Shown in pieces: positions 1 through 7,655 of a stretch of 64,000 bases of DNA. The DNA comes from Chitinophaga sp. SYP-B3965 (GTDB taxonomy: Bacteria > Bacteroidota > Bacteroidia > Chitinophagales > Chitinophagaceae). Numbering within the stretch: position 1 is the first letter of the stretch; each line of letters starts with the position of its first letter. Made by a program: the position numbers and the translations under genes. The DNA is taken from assembly GCF_009647655.1 (NCBI RefSeq), contig NZ_WJFD01000008.1, forward strand, positions 62,001 to 126,000, written 5' to 3'. The notes under the pieces were generated by a model. It did no database searches. It saw nothing but the letters and a program-made list of their open reading frames with translations, and was not told the DNA's origin.

Positions 1-936
1 GTGTATGGCGGAAAACTGAATCCAAGTCTTGGTGCCACCTGGTCTCCTGCTGCCTGGGTAAAGATCAAAACTTCTCTGGGCAAGGGTTTCAAATCTCCTA
101 CCTATGCGCAGATGTACCAGGTGTTCACTAATATCACACAAGGTTACACGGTAATCGGAGCTAATAACTTTGAAGAAAAGATAGTGGAATTGCAGAAGGC
201 AGGGCTTGTACAACAGGTATGGGCAAACGCAGCTGGTATCCGTGACTTACAACCGGAAACATCCACTTCCTTCAACTTCGGCGTTAAATTTTCTTTTGCC
301 CGTACTGCTGAGCTGGACATTAATGGCTTCTATAACAAGATCAATAACCTCATCAATACAGAGCAGGTTGGGATCAGCCGTAACGGACAGCAGATCTTTT
401 CTTATTTCAATCTCCGGGATATTTATACCACCGGTGTAGAAGCTGGTTTGAAATACAGTCCGCTGAAAAGATTGACAATTGCTATAGGCTACCAATACCT
501 CATTGCTAAAAACTCCACAATAATAGATTCTATCAAAGGCCGGCATTCTACAGTAAGAACACCGGAAGGAATCCGCACAGCCAGTACCAGTGATTATTTC
601 GGCTTGCCCAACAGGAGTAAACATATGCTGAATGCACAGATATACTACGAATTCAAACCCTGGGGCATCACAGCTTCTCTGCGTGTTGGATACAGAGGAA
701 AATATGGTTTCCTGGATATTGACAATAATGGGTACATCGATAAATACGATGTGTTTGTAAATGGATATACACTCCTGCATGCGGCCATTCAAAAATCATT
801 ATTCCGGGAAATGTTGACCCTTCGCCTCTCCGTAGATAACATCACCAATCATACAGATTATTTAATGCCTTCTCAGCCAGGTAGGATATTAATGGGCGGG
901 TTTATCTTTAACCTGCGGAAAAATTCAGTAAATTAG
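1..936 (+). CDS. TonB-dependent receptor, C-terminal part (5' truncated by window edge)
   Basis: This is the last 311 residues of an outer-membrane TonB-dependent receptor; the reading frame is open from base 1, so the plug domain and most of the barrel lie outside the window. The visible part has the alternating aromatic beta-strand pattern of the barrel, with family phrases such as FKSPTYAQMY, LQPETSTSFNFGVKF and a C-terminal strand ending GGFIFNLRKN. The conserved 'SVDNITNHTDY' segment near the end is typical of the last strands of siderophore- or peptide-type receptors. The substrate cannot be read from this fragment. Confidence 0.9.
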   Translation: MYGGKLNPSLGATWSPAAWVKIKTSLGKGFKSPTYAQMYQVFTNITQGYTVIGANNFEEKIVELQKAGLVQQVWANAAGIRDLQPETSTSFNFGVKFSFARTAELDINGFYNKINNLINTEQVGISRNGQQIFSYFNLRDIYTTGVEAGLKYSPLKRLTIAIGYQYLIAKNSTIIDSIKGRHSTVRTPEGIRTASTSDYFGLPNRSKHMLNAQIYYEFKPWGITASLRVGYRGKYGFLDIDNNGYIDKYDVFVNGYTLLHAAIQKSLFREMLTLRLSVDNITNHTDYLMPSQPGRILMGGFIFNLRKNSVN

Positions 937-953
937 GGTACAAACTGTAACCC

Positions 954-1073
954 ATGAACAAATTTATCAGAGCATTGATTGCCGGATATGGCGCAAAGAA
1001 ATTAGGTGGTGGTTGTCTTGGTACGGTGGTGGTCTTCATAATTATCTATCTGGCGTTGGGTCATTGTAACTAG
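954..1073 (+). CDS. Small hydrophobic protein, 39 aa
   Basis: A short frame starting ATG 17 bases after the receptor stop, reading MNKFIRALIAGYGAKKLGGG and then one predicted transmembrane segment (TVVVFIIIYLAL). The layout, a short basic Gly-rich N-terminus followed by one hydrophobic helix, is that of a single-pass small membrane protein of the kind common in this phylum. No RBS is obvious and no family is recognised. It may be co-transcribed with the receptor. The call rests on the closeness to the upstream stop and on the coherent membrane segment only. Confidence 0.45.
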   Translation: MNKFIRALIAGYGAKKLGGGCLGTVVVFIIIYLALGHCN

Positions 1074-1264
1074 GCCGGTCTCCTTTGGCATAATATTTTC
1101 CCCTCTTATCATCTATTGCAGCATCAACATAAATGATGACTGTGGTGGGGTGATTTCTCTACATTTAAACCTTAACAACCATGAAAACGAAGAAAAATGA
1201 AGTGGAGTATAATTTGCTGGATGTTTTAAATGTACTTATTTATAAACCCATTAAAAAAAGTATC

Positions 1265-1744
1265 ATGGCAAAGTATTCTCAAAAAGCAGAAGAGAAGGTG
1301 GAGAAAGTGATGCATGAAATGAAGGAAGGGAAATTAAGGAGTGGTAGCAAAACAGGTCCGAAAGTGACCAACCCTAAACAGGCTATTGCGATTGCATTAT
1401 CTGAAGCGAGGGAAGCGGGAGCGAAGGTTCCTAAGAAGACGGCGGCGAAAAAGGCTGCACCGAAGAAAGCGGCGGCGAAAAAGGCTACAGGAAAGAAAGC
1501 TACCACAAAGAAAGCCGCGGCAAAAAAGGCTGCACCGAAGAAAGCGGCTGCGAAAAAGGCTTCTGGAAAGAAAGCTGCGGCGAAGAAAACCACTGGCAAA
1601 AAAGCAGCAGTGAAGAAGGCGGCACCAAAGAAAGCGGCTGCTAAAAAAGCTACACCAAAGAAAGCAACCGCCAAAAAAGCGGCACCTAAAAAAGCTGCGG
1701 CAAAGAAAGCTACAGCTAAAAAAGGCACCAGCAAGAAAAGCTAG
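1265..1744 (+). CDS. DUF6496 domain protein with long Lys/Ala (histone H1-like) tail
   Basis: From ATG 1265 the protein begins MAKYSQKAEEKVEKVMHEMK and has a 55-residue N-terminal domain with the features of DUF6496 (KxGKLRSG, then NPKQAIAIALSEAREAG). It is followed by about 100 residues of KKAAPKKAAAKKAT-type repeats, a highly basic disordered tail like eukaryotic histone H1 and bacterial AlgP/HU-tail proteins. The domain suggests a small basic DNA- or RNA-associated protein; the role is inferred, not shown. The frame stays open to an ATG at 1181, which would add 28 residues. The 1265 start is preferred because DUF6496 proteins begin at MxxYS. A strong hairpin follows at 1827. Confidence 0.8.
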   Translation: MAKYSQKAEEKVEKVMHEMKEGKLRSGSKTGPKVTNPKQAIAIALSEAREAGAKVPKKTAAKKAAPKKAAAKKATGKKATTKKAAAKKAAPKKAAAKKASGKKAAAKKTTGKKAAVKKAAPKKAAAKKATPKKATAKKAAPKKAAAKKATAKKGTSKKS

Positions 1745-1826
1745 TACAAAGAACTAAAATAAAGAAAGGCAAACCATTAGCTCAAATCAATAACAGCATC
1801 ACACCGCCCACTAATTTATTACAATA

Positions 1827-1870
1827 ATAATACCTGGTGAATGACCATAAGATCATTCGCCAGGTATTAT
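1827..1870. terminator. Shared terminator hairpin between convergent genes
   Basis: Arms at 1827-1844 and 1853-1870 pair over 18 positions with one G-T wobble and an 8-base loop. The hairpin lies midway between the 3' ends of the basic DUF6496 gene and the acidic protein gene on the other strand. T-tracts on both sides are weak, but the position and stem length fit a bidirectional terminator. Confidence 0.7.
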
Positions 1871-1888
1871 CAAATATTTAAAGAACTT

Positions 1889-2170
1889 CTACTCCTCATC
1901 GTCTTCATCATCCTCTTCATCTTCTTCCAGCCACTCCATGTAAGAGAAATACCAGTCTTCTAATTCATCCAGCAATTCCTGCTTTTTCTCCGGCTCTCCA
2001 TGAAAGTATTCTTCCACGTTATCAATTTCTTCCACGATATCGATATAAGCCATCTCTTCATCTTCTTCTACACGTTTGGCAAAGAACCGTGGTTTCTCCG
2101 TATGGAAGATGTATTCATTATCCGGATCTGTAACGGGATCATCTGCAATCATGAATTTAGGTAGTGCCAT
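1889..2170 (-). CDS. Small, strongly acidic conserved protein
   Basis: A 93-residue protein starting MALPKFMIADDPVTDPDNEY and ending in a run of Glu/Asp with few other residues. The centre contains IDIVEEIDNVEEYF and a Trp/Tyr-containing amphipathic helix (LEDWYFSYMEWLEE). Proteins of this kind occur as single small genes in Chitinophagaceae and have no assigned function. The very low pI is the opposite of the polycationic product of the convergent neighbour. No signal peptide or membrane segment is seen. It is monocistronic, with its 3' end facing the shared hairpin. Confidence 0.8.
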   Translation of the reverse strand: MALPKFMIADDPVTDPDNEYIFHTEKPRFFAKRVEEDEEMAYIDIVEEIDNVEEYFHGEPEKKQELLDELEDWYFSYMEWLEEDEEDDEDDEE

Positions 2171-2271
2171 TGGTCAAAATTTTAATTGATAACTAAAGGA
2201 CTACAAAAATATGGATTATCTGATTAAGATATTCCCCCTTTTCAAATAAATTAACACTAAGCATCATGCAT

Positions 2272-2301
2272 TTTGAACAATGAAAAAAAGATGTACTTTT
2301 G
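2272..2301 (+). promoter_or_regulatory. Bacteroidota-type promoter of the GntR gene
   Basis: TTTG at 2272-2275 and TACTTTTG at 2294-2301 are separated by 18 bases, matching the -33 TTTG / -7 TAnnTTTG pattern. This places transcription start near 2306. The possible TTG start at 2299 therefore lies inside the promoter, so ATG 2317 is the start codon of the regulator. Confidence 0.65.
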
Positions 2302-2316
2302 CAATCATCTGATGAT

Positions 2317-2991
2317 ATGACGATTACTTCTGTAACATATGTAAAGCGTAAAAACCTGGCAGATGAAGTAGCCGGACACCTGCAACAGCAGATCTGTTCC
2401 CGCAAATATGCCATCGGTCAGCAACTCCCCACAGAGCCTGAACTAATGACACAGTTTGGCGTTGGCCGCTCCACTATCCGGGAAGCAGTAAGGCTTTTAG
2501 TCAATGCAGGCCTCGTAAGAGTACAACAAGGACTGGGTACTTTCATCATCTCTCACCAGGCTATGGGAGAACCCCTCGCCCAACGTTTTCACCGCGCTCA
2601 CTTCCAGGACCTTAACGAAGTACGGCTGTTACTGGAAGTAAAGATCGCCGAGAAAGCTGCACTCCACCGCACAAAAGAGGACATCACCCAAATGAAGGCT
2701 TTCCTCAAAAAAAGAGCAGAACACGCAAAAGCACAAAATGTAGATGCCTGTATGCAGGCGGACATTGACTTCCATACCAGCATTGCTGTGGCATCCAAAA
2801 ATGAGATCATGGTGGATCTCTATAAAACCATCGCCACACATCTGAAACAATCTTTCAAGGAAAACTATGCAGATACCAAACCTTTCCTGGAATCACAGGA
2901 CCTGCATAAGAGCCTCCTGCAAAGCATCATAGACAAAGACTCCGCACAGGCGCTGTTATGGGCTACCCGTATCAGCACCCACGCGAAATAA
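2317..2991 (+). CDS. FadR-type GntR family transcriptional regulator
   Basis: A 224-residue regulator. Residues about 10-80 form the GntR winged helix-turn-helix, with the diagnostic segments LPTEPELMTQFGVGRSTIREAV and VRVQQGLGTFI. The rest is an all-helical FCD ligand-binding domain (LLEVKIAEKAA, the D-x-FH motif in ADIDFHTSIA and the late His in QDLHKSLLQ), which in FadR-type proteins binds a metal and small acids. The MFS gene follows after 13 bases, so the regulator most likely controls that transporter. ATG 2317 is chosen because an upstream in-frame TTG lies in the promoter. Confidence 0.9.
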   Translation: MTITSVTYVKRKNLADEVAGHLQQQICSRKYAIGQQLPTEPELMTQFGVGRSTIREAVRLLVNAGLVRVQQGLGTFIISHQAMGEPLAQRFHRAHFQDLNEVRLLLEVKIAEKAALHRTKEDITQMKAFLKKRAEHAKAQNVDACMQADIDFHTSIAVASKNEIMVDLYKTIATHLKQSFKENYADTKPFLESQDLHKSLLQSIIDKDSAQALLWATRISTHAK

Positions 2992-3004
2992 CAAAAACAT
3001 CATA

Positions 3005-4228
3005 ATGGAAACTGTACTTGAAGGGGAAGAGAAAAAAGTGGCGCAAAACCTGGCCGAAAAAACCGTGTTCTCCGTATTGCTGGCACTCAGCTTTACACAT
3101 CTGCTGAATGACACTATTCAATCTATCATTCCTGCCATCTACCCGATGGTAAAGGATTCCCTGCGTCTTAGCTTTTCGCAGGTTGGGCTAATTACCTTAA
3201 CCTTCCAGCTCTCTGCATCTATTCTGCAGCCGCTGGTGGGTATGTACACAGACAAAAGACCACAGCCCTATTCACTGGCCATCGGCATGACCTTCACGCT
3301 GGCTGGATTGCTGTGCCTCGCTTTCGTACACACTTTCCCCATGGTATTGGTTTCTGTGGCATTGATCGGTATCGGCTCCGCTGTTTTTCATCCTGAAGCA
3401 TCCCGGTTAGCTTATATGGCTTCCGGTGGTCAGCATGGCATGGCACAGTCTTTATTCCAGGTGGGTGGCAATACCGGCAGTTCCCTCGGCCCCTTGCTGG
3501 CTGCAGCTATCATTGTGCCCTTCGGGCAATATTATATTGCCTGGTTTTCCCTTGTAGCCCTGATCGCTATTGTTGTCATGCTCCGTATCAGTAAATGGTA
3601 CCTCGCCAACACTGATCGCATCAAACCTAAAAAGAAGGTCTTGCAGATGGAAACCATCAAGCTATCAAGAGGTAAAGTGACCTTTGCGCTGTTCATCCTG
3701 ATGATCCTGATCTTCTCCAAGTATTTCTACATGGCCAGTTTAACCAGCTATTATACTTTCTACCTGATCGATAAGTTTAACGTATCTGTACAAAGCGCGC
3801 AGGTATACCTGTTCATCTTCCTGTTTGCCATTGCTGCCGGAACTTTCATTGGCGGGCCGGTGGGCGACCGTATCGGCAGAAAGTATGTGATCTGGATCTC
3901 CATCCTGGGCGTAGCACCTTTTTCATTATTAATGCCACACGCCAATCTTTTCTGGACAGCCATCCTGAGCGTGTTCATCGGAGTGATCCTTTCTTCTGCC
4001 TTCTCTGCTATCCTTGTATATGCACAGGAACTGGTGCCAGGCAAAGTAGGCATGATCGCCGGTTTGTTCTTTGGATTTGCTTTTGGTATGGCAGGTATCG
4101 GATCTGCTTTACTGGGAAAACTGGCAGACCAAACCAGTATCAATTACGTTTACCAGGTATGTGCTTACCTTCCGTTAATAGGACTGTTAACAGGTTTCCT
4201 GCCTAACATAGAAAGAAAGAAGGGTTAA
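3005..4228 (+). CDS. MFS efflux transporter, fosmidomycin-resistance (Fsr) family
   Basis: A 407-residue inner-membrane carrier with about 12 hydrophobic segments. The N-terminal SFTHLLNDTIQSIIPAIYPM and the loop GIGSAVFHPEASRLAYMASGG are signatures of the Fsr branch of the major facilitator superfamily, which exports fosmidomycin and related drugs. An MFS loop motif appears as GGPVGDRIGRK in the second half. It sits 13 bases after the GntR regulator, which suggests regulator and pump form one unit. The real substrate cannot be told from sequence. Confidence 0.9.
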   Translation: METVLEGEEKKVAQNLAEKTVFSVLLALSFTHLLNDTIQSIIPAIYPMVKDSLRLSFSQVGLITLTFQLSASILQPLVGMYTDKRPQPYSLAIGMTFTLAGLLCLAFVHTFPMVLVSVALIGIGSAVFHPEASRLAYMASGGQHGMAQSLFQVGGNTGSSLGPLLAAAIIVPFGQYYIAWFSLVALIAIVVMLRISKWYLANTDRIKPKKKVLQMETIKLSRGKVTFALFILMILIFSKYFYMASLTSYYTFYLIDKFNVSVQSAQVYLFIFLFAIAAGTFIGGPVGDRIGRKYVIWISILGVAPFSLLMPHANLFWTAILSVFIGVILSSAFSAILVYAQELVPGKVGMIAGLFFGFAFGMAGIGSALLGKLADQTSINYVYQVCAYLPLIGLLTGFLPNIERKKG

Positions 4229-4230
4229 CG

Positions 4231-4238
4231 TACCTTTG
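4231..4238 (+). promoter_or_regulatory. -7 box directly before the hydrolase start
   Basis: TACCTTTG at 4231-4238 matches TAnnTTTG exactly, begins 2 bases after the MFS stop and ends 5 bases before ATG 4244. If used, the transcript would be leaderless or nearly so. No clear -33 TTTG is seen at the expected distance. Confidence 0.45.
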
Positions 4239-4243
4239 TAAAT

Positions 4244-5209
4244 ATGCCGGTCTTAAAATCACCAGATTATAAAGCGCCCATCCTGTTAAGGAACCGCCAT
4301 CTGCTAACGATCTTCCCGTCTCTTTTCAGGAAGATCAAACCGGCTGATTATACCCGTACACGCATCCCTACACACGACAATGATTTTCTCGATCTCGATT
4401 TCAGTAAAGTGGGCAGTGATCAGTTAGTCATCATGCTCCACGGACTGGAAGGAGATTCCCGCAGGCAATACATCACCGGCATGGTACATATCTTCAATGA
4501 AGGAGGCTATGACACTGTGTCCATGAACTTCAGGGGTTGCAGTGGGGAAAGTAATAAAGCGCTGCGCTTCTATCACAGCGGCGAAACCGGAGATCTTCAT
4601 ACTGTCATCCAGCACATGGCAGCCACTGGTGATTACAAACGCATTCACCTCATCGGATTTTCACTCGGCGGAAATGTAACATTGAAATATCTCGGAGAAC
4701 AGGGCGATACCATTCCTGCTATTGTGAGATCAGCAGTAGCCATCTCCGTTCCCTGCGACCTCAAAGACAGTTCCATCGAACTGGAGAAAAGGCACAACTT
4801 CATTTATATGAAACGTTTCATCCGCTCACTCGGTTTGAAACTGGAAAGAAAAGCAAAACTCTACCCGAAAGAAATATCGCTGGCCAACTTCGGCACCATC
4901 AAAAATTTCAAACAGTTCGATGACCGGTACACTGCACCCATGCATGGTTTCAAGGATGCAGAAGAATACTGGGCGAAGAACAGTTCCAAACAATTCCTGG
5001 AAAACATCCGTATTCCTACTTTACTGATCAATGCATTGGATGATCCCTTTTTAGGGAAAGGAAGTTTTCCTTATAAAGAAGCCGATAACAACCCTCATTT
5101 ATATTTGGAAACACCTGAAACCGGCGGGCATGTTGGTTTTGTGACGTTTACAGGGAAACATTACTGGTCGGAGAGAAGGGCTTTTCAGTTTATACATGAT
5201 CATCCGTAA
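4244..5209 (+). CDS. YheT-family alpha/beta hydrolase
   Basis: A 321-residue alpha/beta hydrolase of the YheT (AB-hydrolase 4) family. The nucleophile elbow is GFSLGG with Ser near residue 144, the acid is in LINALDDPF, and the His is in TGGHVGFV near the C-terminus, so the triad is complete. The early segment RNRHLLTIFPSLFR and VIMLHGLEGDSRRQY are family marks. There is no signal peptide, so it acts in the cytoplasm, probably on an ester whose identity is unknown. It lies 15 bases after the MFS gene and also has its own possible -7 box. Confidence 0.9.
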   Translation: MPVLKSPDYKAPILLRNRHLLTIFPSLFRKIKPADYTRTRIPTHDNDFLDLDFSKVGSDQLVIMLHGLEGDSRRQYITGMVHIFNEGGYDTVSMNFRGCSGESNKALRFYHSGETGDLHTVIQHMAATGDYKRIHLIGFSLGGNVTLKYLGEQGDTIPAIVRSAVAISVPCDLKDSSIELEKRHNFIYMKRFIRSLGLKLERKAKLYPKEISLANFGTIKNFKQFDDRYTAPMHGFKDAEEYWAKNSSKQFLENIRIPTLLINALDDPFLGKGSFPYKEADNNPHLYLETPETGGHVGFVTFTGKHYWSERRAFQFIHDHP

Positions 5210-5230
5210 GCGTAGTCCTGTTTATCAACG

Positions 5231-5839
5231 TCAATTCAACAACGGCCTCCCCACCTGTACCAGATCACTCACATCCCCCAACACCTCATCCACCAATCCA
5301 TATTCCTTCGCCTCCACCGCATTCAAAAACTTATCTCTCCTAAACATCTCTTCAATCTCTTCCCGCTCATGATTAGAGCTCTTCCCCATCAGATAAAACA
5401 TCTGGTTCTGCAACCGTTCCTGCTCCTGGTAAGCGATCCGCACATCTTCTGTATATCCTCTTGCCCCACCACCCGTTGGATGCATATGCACCGTTGTATG
5501 TGAAAGCGCATACCGCTGGCCTTTTGTTCCACTGCTCAGCAAAAATGTTCCCATACTTCCGGTGAACCCAACAGATACCGTAGCAATAGGGGATTTACAC
5601 ATCTTCATGGTATCATAGATAGCCATCCCCGCATACACGCCACCACCCGGACAATTAATATATAACCGGATGGGATAATGATTCTCACTATCCAGGTAAA
5701 GCAATTGTGCCACCACAAGATTGGCAACATTTTCATCGATAGCCGTGCCCAGGAAAATGATCCTTTCTTTGAGTAACAGGCTGTAAATATCATACGCACC
5801 ACGCGTGGCGCCGTCAATTACCGTTGGTATAATAGTCAT
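5231..5839 (-). CDS. ClpP-like serine protease, divergent paralog
   Basis: A 202-residue ClpP-family peptidase. The catalytic Ser is in GFTGSMGTFLL, the His is in the SHTTVHMHPTGG segment, and the Asp is in RRDKFLNAVEA. Relative to the usual MHQPxGG the region reads MHPTGG, one residue shorter next to the catalytic His. The gene is not beside clpX or tig, so it is probably a second ClpP and not the housekeeping one. The start is ATG 5839, one base after the stop of the anti-sigma-like gene, giving the family's MTIIPTVI N-terminus. An extension up to 5932 would overlap that gene. It is the last gene of a sigma / anti-sigma / protease cassette. Confidence 0.88.
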   Translation of the reverse strand: MTIIPTVIDGATRGAYDIYSLLLKERIIFLGTAIDENVANLVVAQLLYLDSENHYPIRLYINCPGGGVYAGMAIYDTMKMCKSPIATVSVGFTGSMGTFLLSSGTKGQRYALSHTTVHMHPTGGGARGYTEDVRIAYQEQERLQNQMFYLMGKSSNHEREEIEEMFRRDKFLNAVEAKEYGLVDEVLGDVSDLVQVGRPLLN

Positions 5840-5840
5840 G

Positions 5841-6077
5841 TTATTTAAATATGGAAGTGATAGTATGATGGAAATCCGCATCCAGCCCATCATAGATGGC
5901 AGACAGCTTTTCCCTTTGCAGATCGCGGCCATACCAGCAAATCAGCTGATGTGCAGCACGCTGATATTGTACAGCATCTTGTAATGCAGGCGTAGCCAGC
6001 ATCTTAGCTTCAAAAAGTAATTTTTCCGGCTCCGGCATCGTACCCAGCAGGTATTGATCTATTTCAATTGAGTTCAT
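5841..6077 (-). CDS. Small anti-sigma-like protein
   Basis: A 78-residue protein starting MNSIEIDQYLLGTMPEPEKL; this resembles the N-terminal zinc-finger-less anti-sigma domains of this phylum, in which I-x-x-YLLGxMxxxE is the usual opening. The rest is helical, with the segment HQLICWYGRDLQ, and no transmembrane helix is seen, so it would be a soluble partner. The ATG overlaps the end of the sigma-like gene by 14 bases, and ClpP follows one base after the stop. This tight coupling supports a joint role. Assignment as an anti-sigma factor is inference from the opening motif and position. Confidence 0.6.
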   Translation of the reverse strand: MNSIEIDQYLLGTMPEPEKLLFEAKMLATPALQDAVQYQRAAHQLICWYGRDLQREKLSAIYDGLDADFHHTITSIFK

Positions 6078-6534
6078 AAAGCGTAGCGTTTTTAACAGTA
6101 GCACGAACTTTCTCCAGGCACTTATGCTTTTGCACCGTCACAGAACGAACACTGCTGTAATGGAAAGTATTCGCCATTTCCTGTAGGTCCATTTGCTCAT
6201 AATAGAACGCCTGTAACAGCTGCATGCACTTTTCACCGGCAGCACGTAAATGCGCCAGTAAAGATTGCTGCTCTTCCGGCACATAAAAATCTTCCGGAAC
6301 GGAAAGCTGTTCTTCCCTGATACGCAACTTCTGCCGTTTCAACCAAAGTATCCGCGTAATGCCGATCAAATAAGCTTTGGCAGACACCCTGATCTCCGAA
6401 GGTTTTTTCTCCATGTAGATGATCATGGCGTCATGGAACAGGTCTTTAGCCAGATCAAGGTCACCTCCCAGCTGCTTTATTATCCTGGCAACATGGGGAA
6501 AGGTATCCCTGTATAATGCTGTAATGTCTTCCAT
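6064..6534 (-). CDS. ECF-like RNA polymerase sigma factor
   Basis: A 156-residue protein with a sigma region 2 (ITALYRDTFPHVARIIKQLG, then LAKDLFHDAMIIYMEKK and AYLIGITRILWLKRQ) and a region 4-like helix-turn-helix near the C-terminus (MDLQEMANTFHYSSVRSVTVQKHKCLEKVR). The length fits a short ECF sigma. It heads a leftward cassette with the small anti-sigma-like gene (14-base overlap) and the ClpP paralog. A membrane-free partner plus a protease suggests control by degradation and not by FecR/TonB signalling. The promoter target is unknown. Confidence 0.8.
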   Translation of the reverse strand: MEDITALYRDTFPHVARIIKQLGGDLDLAKDLFHDAMIIYMEKKPSEIRVSAKAYLIGITRILWLKRQKLRIREEQLSVPEDFYVPEEQQSLLAHLRAAGEKCMQLLQAFYYEQMDLQEMANTFHYSSVRSVTVQKHKCLEKVRATVKNATLYELN

Positions 6535-6630
6535 TGGGTTTGGGTTTTAAAGTATAGTACCCGAAATGGGCCAAATATCACCGCCTCTGTTAAAAATTAC
6601 GGAAAAAAGGTCAAAATATCCGGCAATCCG

Positions 6631-6638
6631 TAATTTTG
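6631..6638 (+). promoter_or_regulatory. -7 box abutting the AraC start codon
   Basis: TAATTTTG at 6631-6638 fits TAnnTTTG and ends 4 bases before ATG 6643, so the AraC gene may be read from a leaderless message. The -33 side has no clear TTTG. Confidence 0.4.
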
Positions 6639-6642
6639 CTCC

Positions 6643-7548
6643 ATGGAAAAGATACAGTCGCTGGAGGAATTTTATCGTGCCAAGGATTTGAGGATGCCTG
6701 CTAATCTTGGAAAAGAGAACGGGCACTTTAATGTATTTAATGCCGAAGAATTCGTAGGCCATCACGCCAAACCCCTCCCATACAGCAGAAAGGATTTTTA
6801 TAAAATAGCCCTGATCAGTGGTAAGAACCGTTACTATTATGCAGATAAGGTGATGGACGTGGAAACGCATGCCCTGCTGTTTGCCAACCCACAGGTACCT
6901 TACCAATGTGAACCCCTGTCCGAAGAACAATCCGGTTTATTCTGCATTTTCACAGAAGCCTTCTTTCACCAGTTCACCACATTGAAATTACAGGAATACC
7001 CCATTTTCAAACCCGGTGGCCAGCCCATCCTGTATTTACCGGAAGATCAGGTGGCGCCCGTCAGGGAGTTATTCGAAAAGATGCTGTCCGAAATGGCGTC
7101 CGACTATCAATATAAACTGGACCTCTGCCGCAACTACGTAATGGAACTGATCCATATGGGGATGAAGATGCAGCCCATCGAAGTGTCTCCCCATTCAGGT
7201 TCAAATGCTGCCACCCGGATCTCTTCCCTGTTCACAGACTTGTTGGAAAGACAATTCCCGATAGAATCCCCGGTGCAACAGGTAAACTTCCGCTCTGCTA
7301 CTGATTTTGCCTCCCAACTGTCTGTACACGTAAACCACCTGAACAAAGCTTTAAAAGACGCCACCGGCAAATCCACTTCAGAGCTGATCTCAGAGAGGAT
7401 CGTACAGGAGGCCAAGTCTTTATTAATGCATACAGACTGGAATGTATCCGAGATCGGTTACTGCCTTGGTTTCCAGGAACCTGCTCACTTTAATAACTTC
7501 TTCAAGAAAAAAACCCAGCTCACGCCGCGCTCCTTCAGGAGTGTTTAA
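6643..7548 (+). CDS. AraC family transcriptional regulator
   Basis: A 301-residue regulator with an N-terminal cupin-like sensing half (KIALISGKNRYYYADK; HALLFANPQVPYQCEP) and a C-terminal pair of helix-turn-helix motifs (about residues 205-301). The second carries the AraC signature NVSEIGYCLGFQEPAHFNNF followed by FKKKTQLTPRSFR. It is divergent from the sigma/ClpP cassette and lies 107 bases before the SDR gene read in the same direction; such AraC-SDR pairs usually mean the regulator controls the reductase. The ligand is unknown. Confidence 0.92.
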   Translation: MEKIQSLEEFYRAKDLRMPANLGKENGHFNVFNAEEFVGHHAKPLPYSRKDFYKIALISGKNRYYYADKVMDVETHALLFANPQVPYQCEPLSEEQSGLFCIFTEAFFHQFTTLKLQEYPIFKPGGQPILYLPEDQVAPVRELFEKMLSEMASDYQYKLDLCRNYVMELIHMGMKMQPIEVSPHSGSNAATRISSLFTDLLERQFPIESPVQQVNFRSATDFASQLSVHVNHLNKALKDATGKSTSELISERIVQEAKSLLMHTDWNVSEIGYCLGFQEPAHFNNFFKKKTQLTPRSFRSV

Positions 7549-7655
7549 TACCGCAAAAAGGACCAGCGTTTGATTTTTGCAATTATTGATTTGATATCAT
7601 TAACAGCCATCCCTTCCCCTCAGCGTAGCTTTGTTCTATCAAAACAAACACTACA

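Noticed and set aside
1279..1734. Leftward 151-codon Phe/Ala-rich frame
   Set aside because: Mirror of the Lys/Ala repeat gene; composition reflects AAG/GCG codons read backwards.
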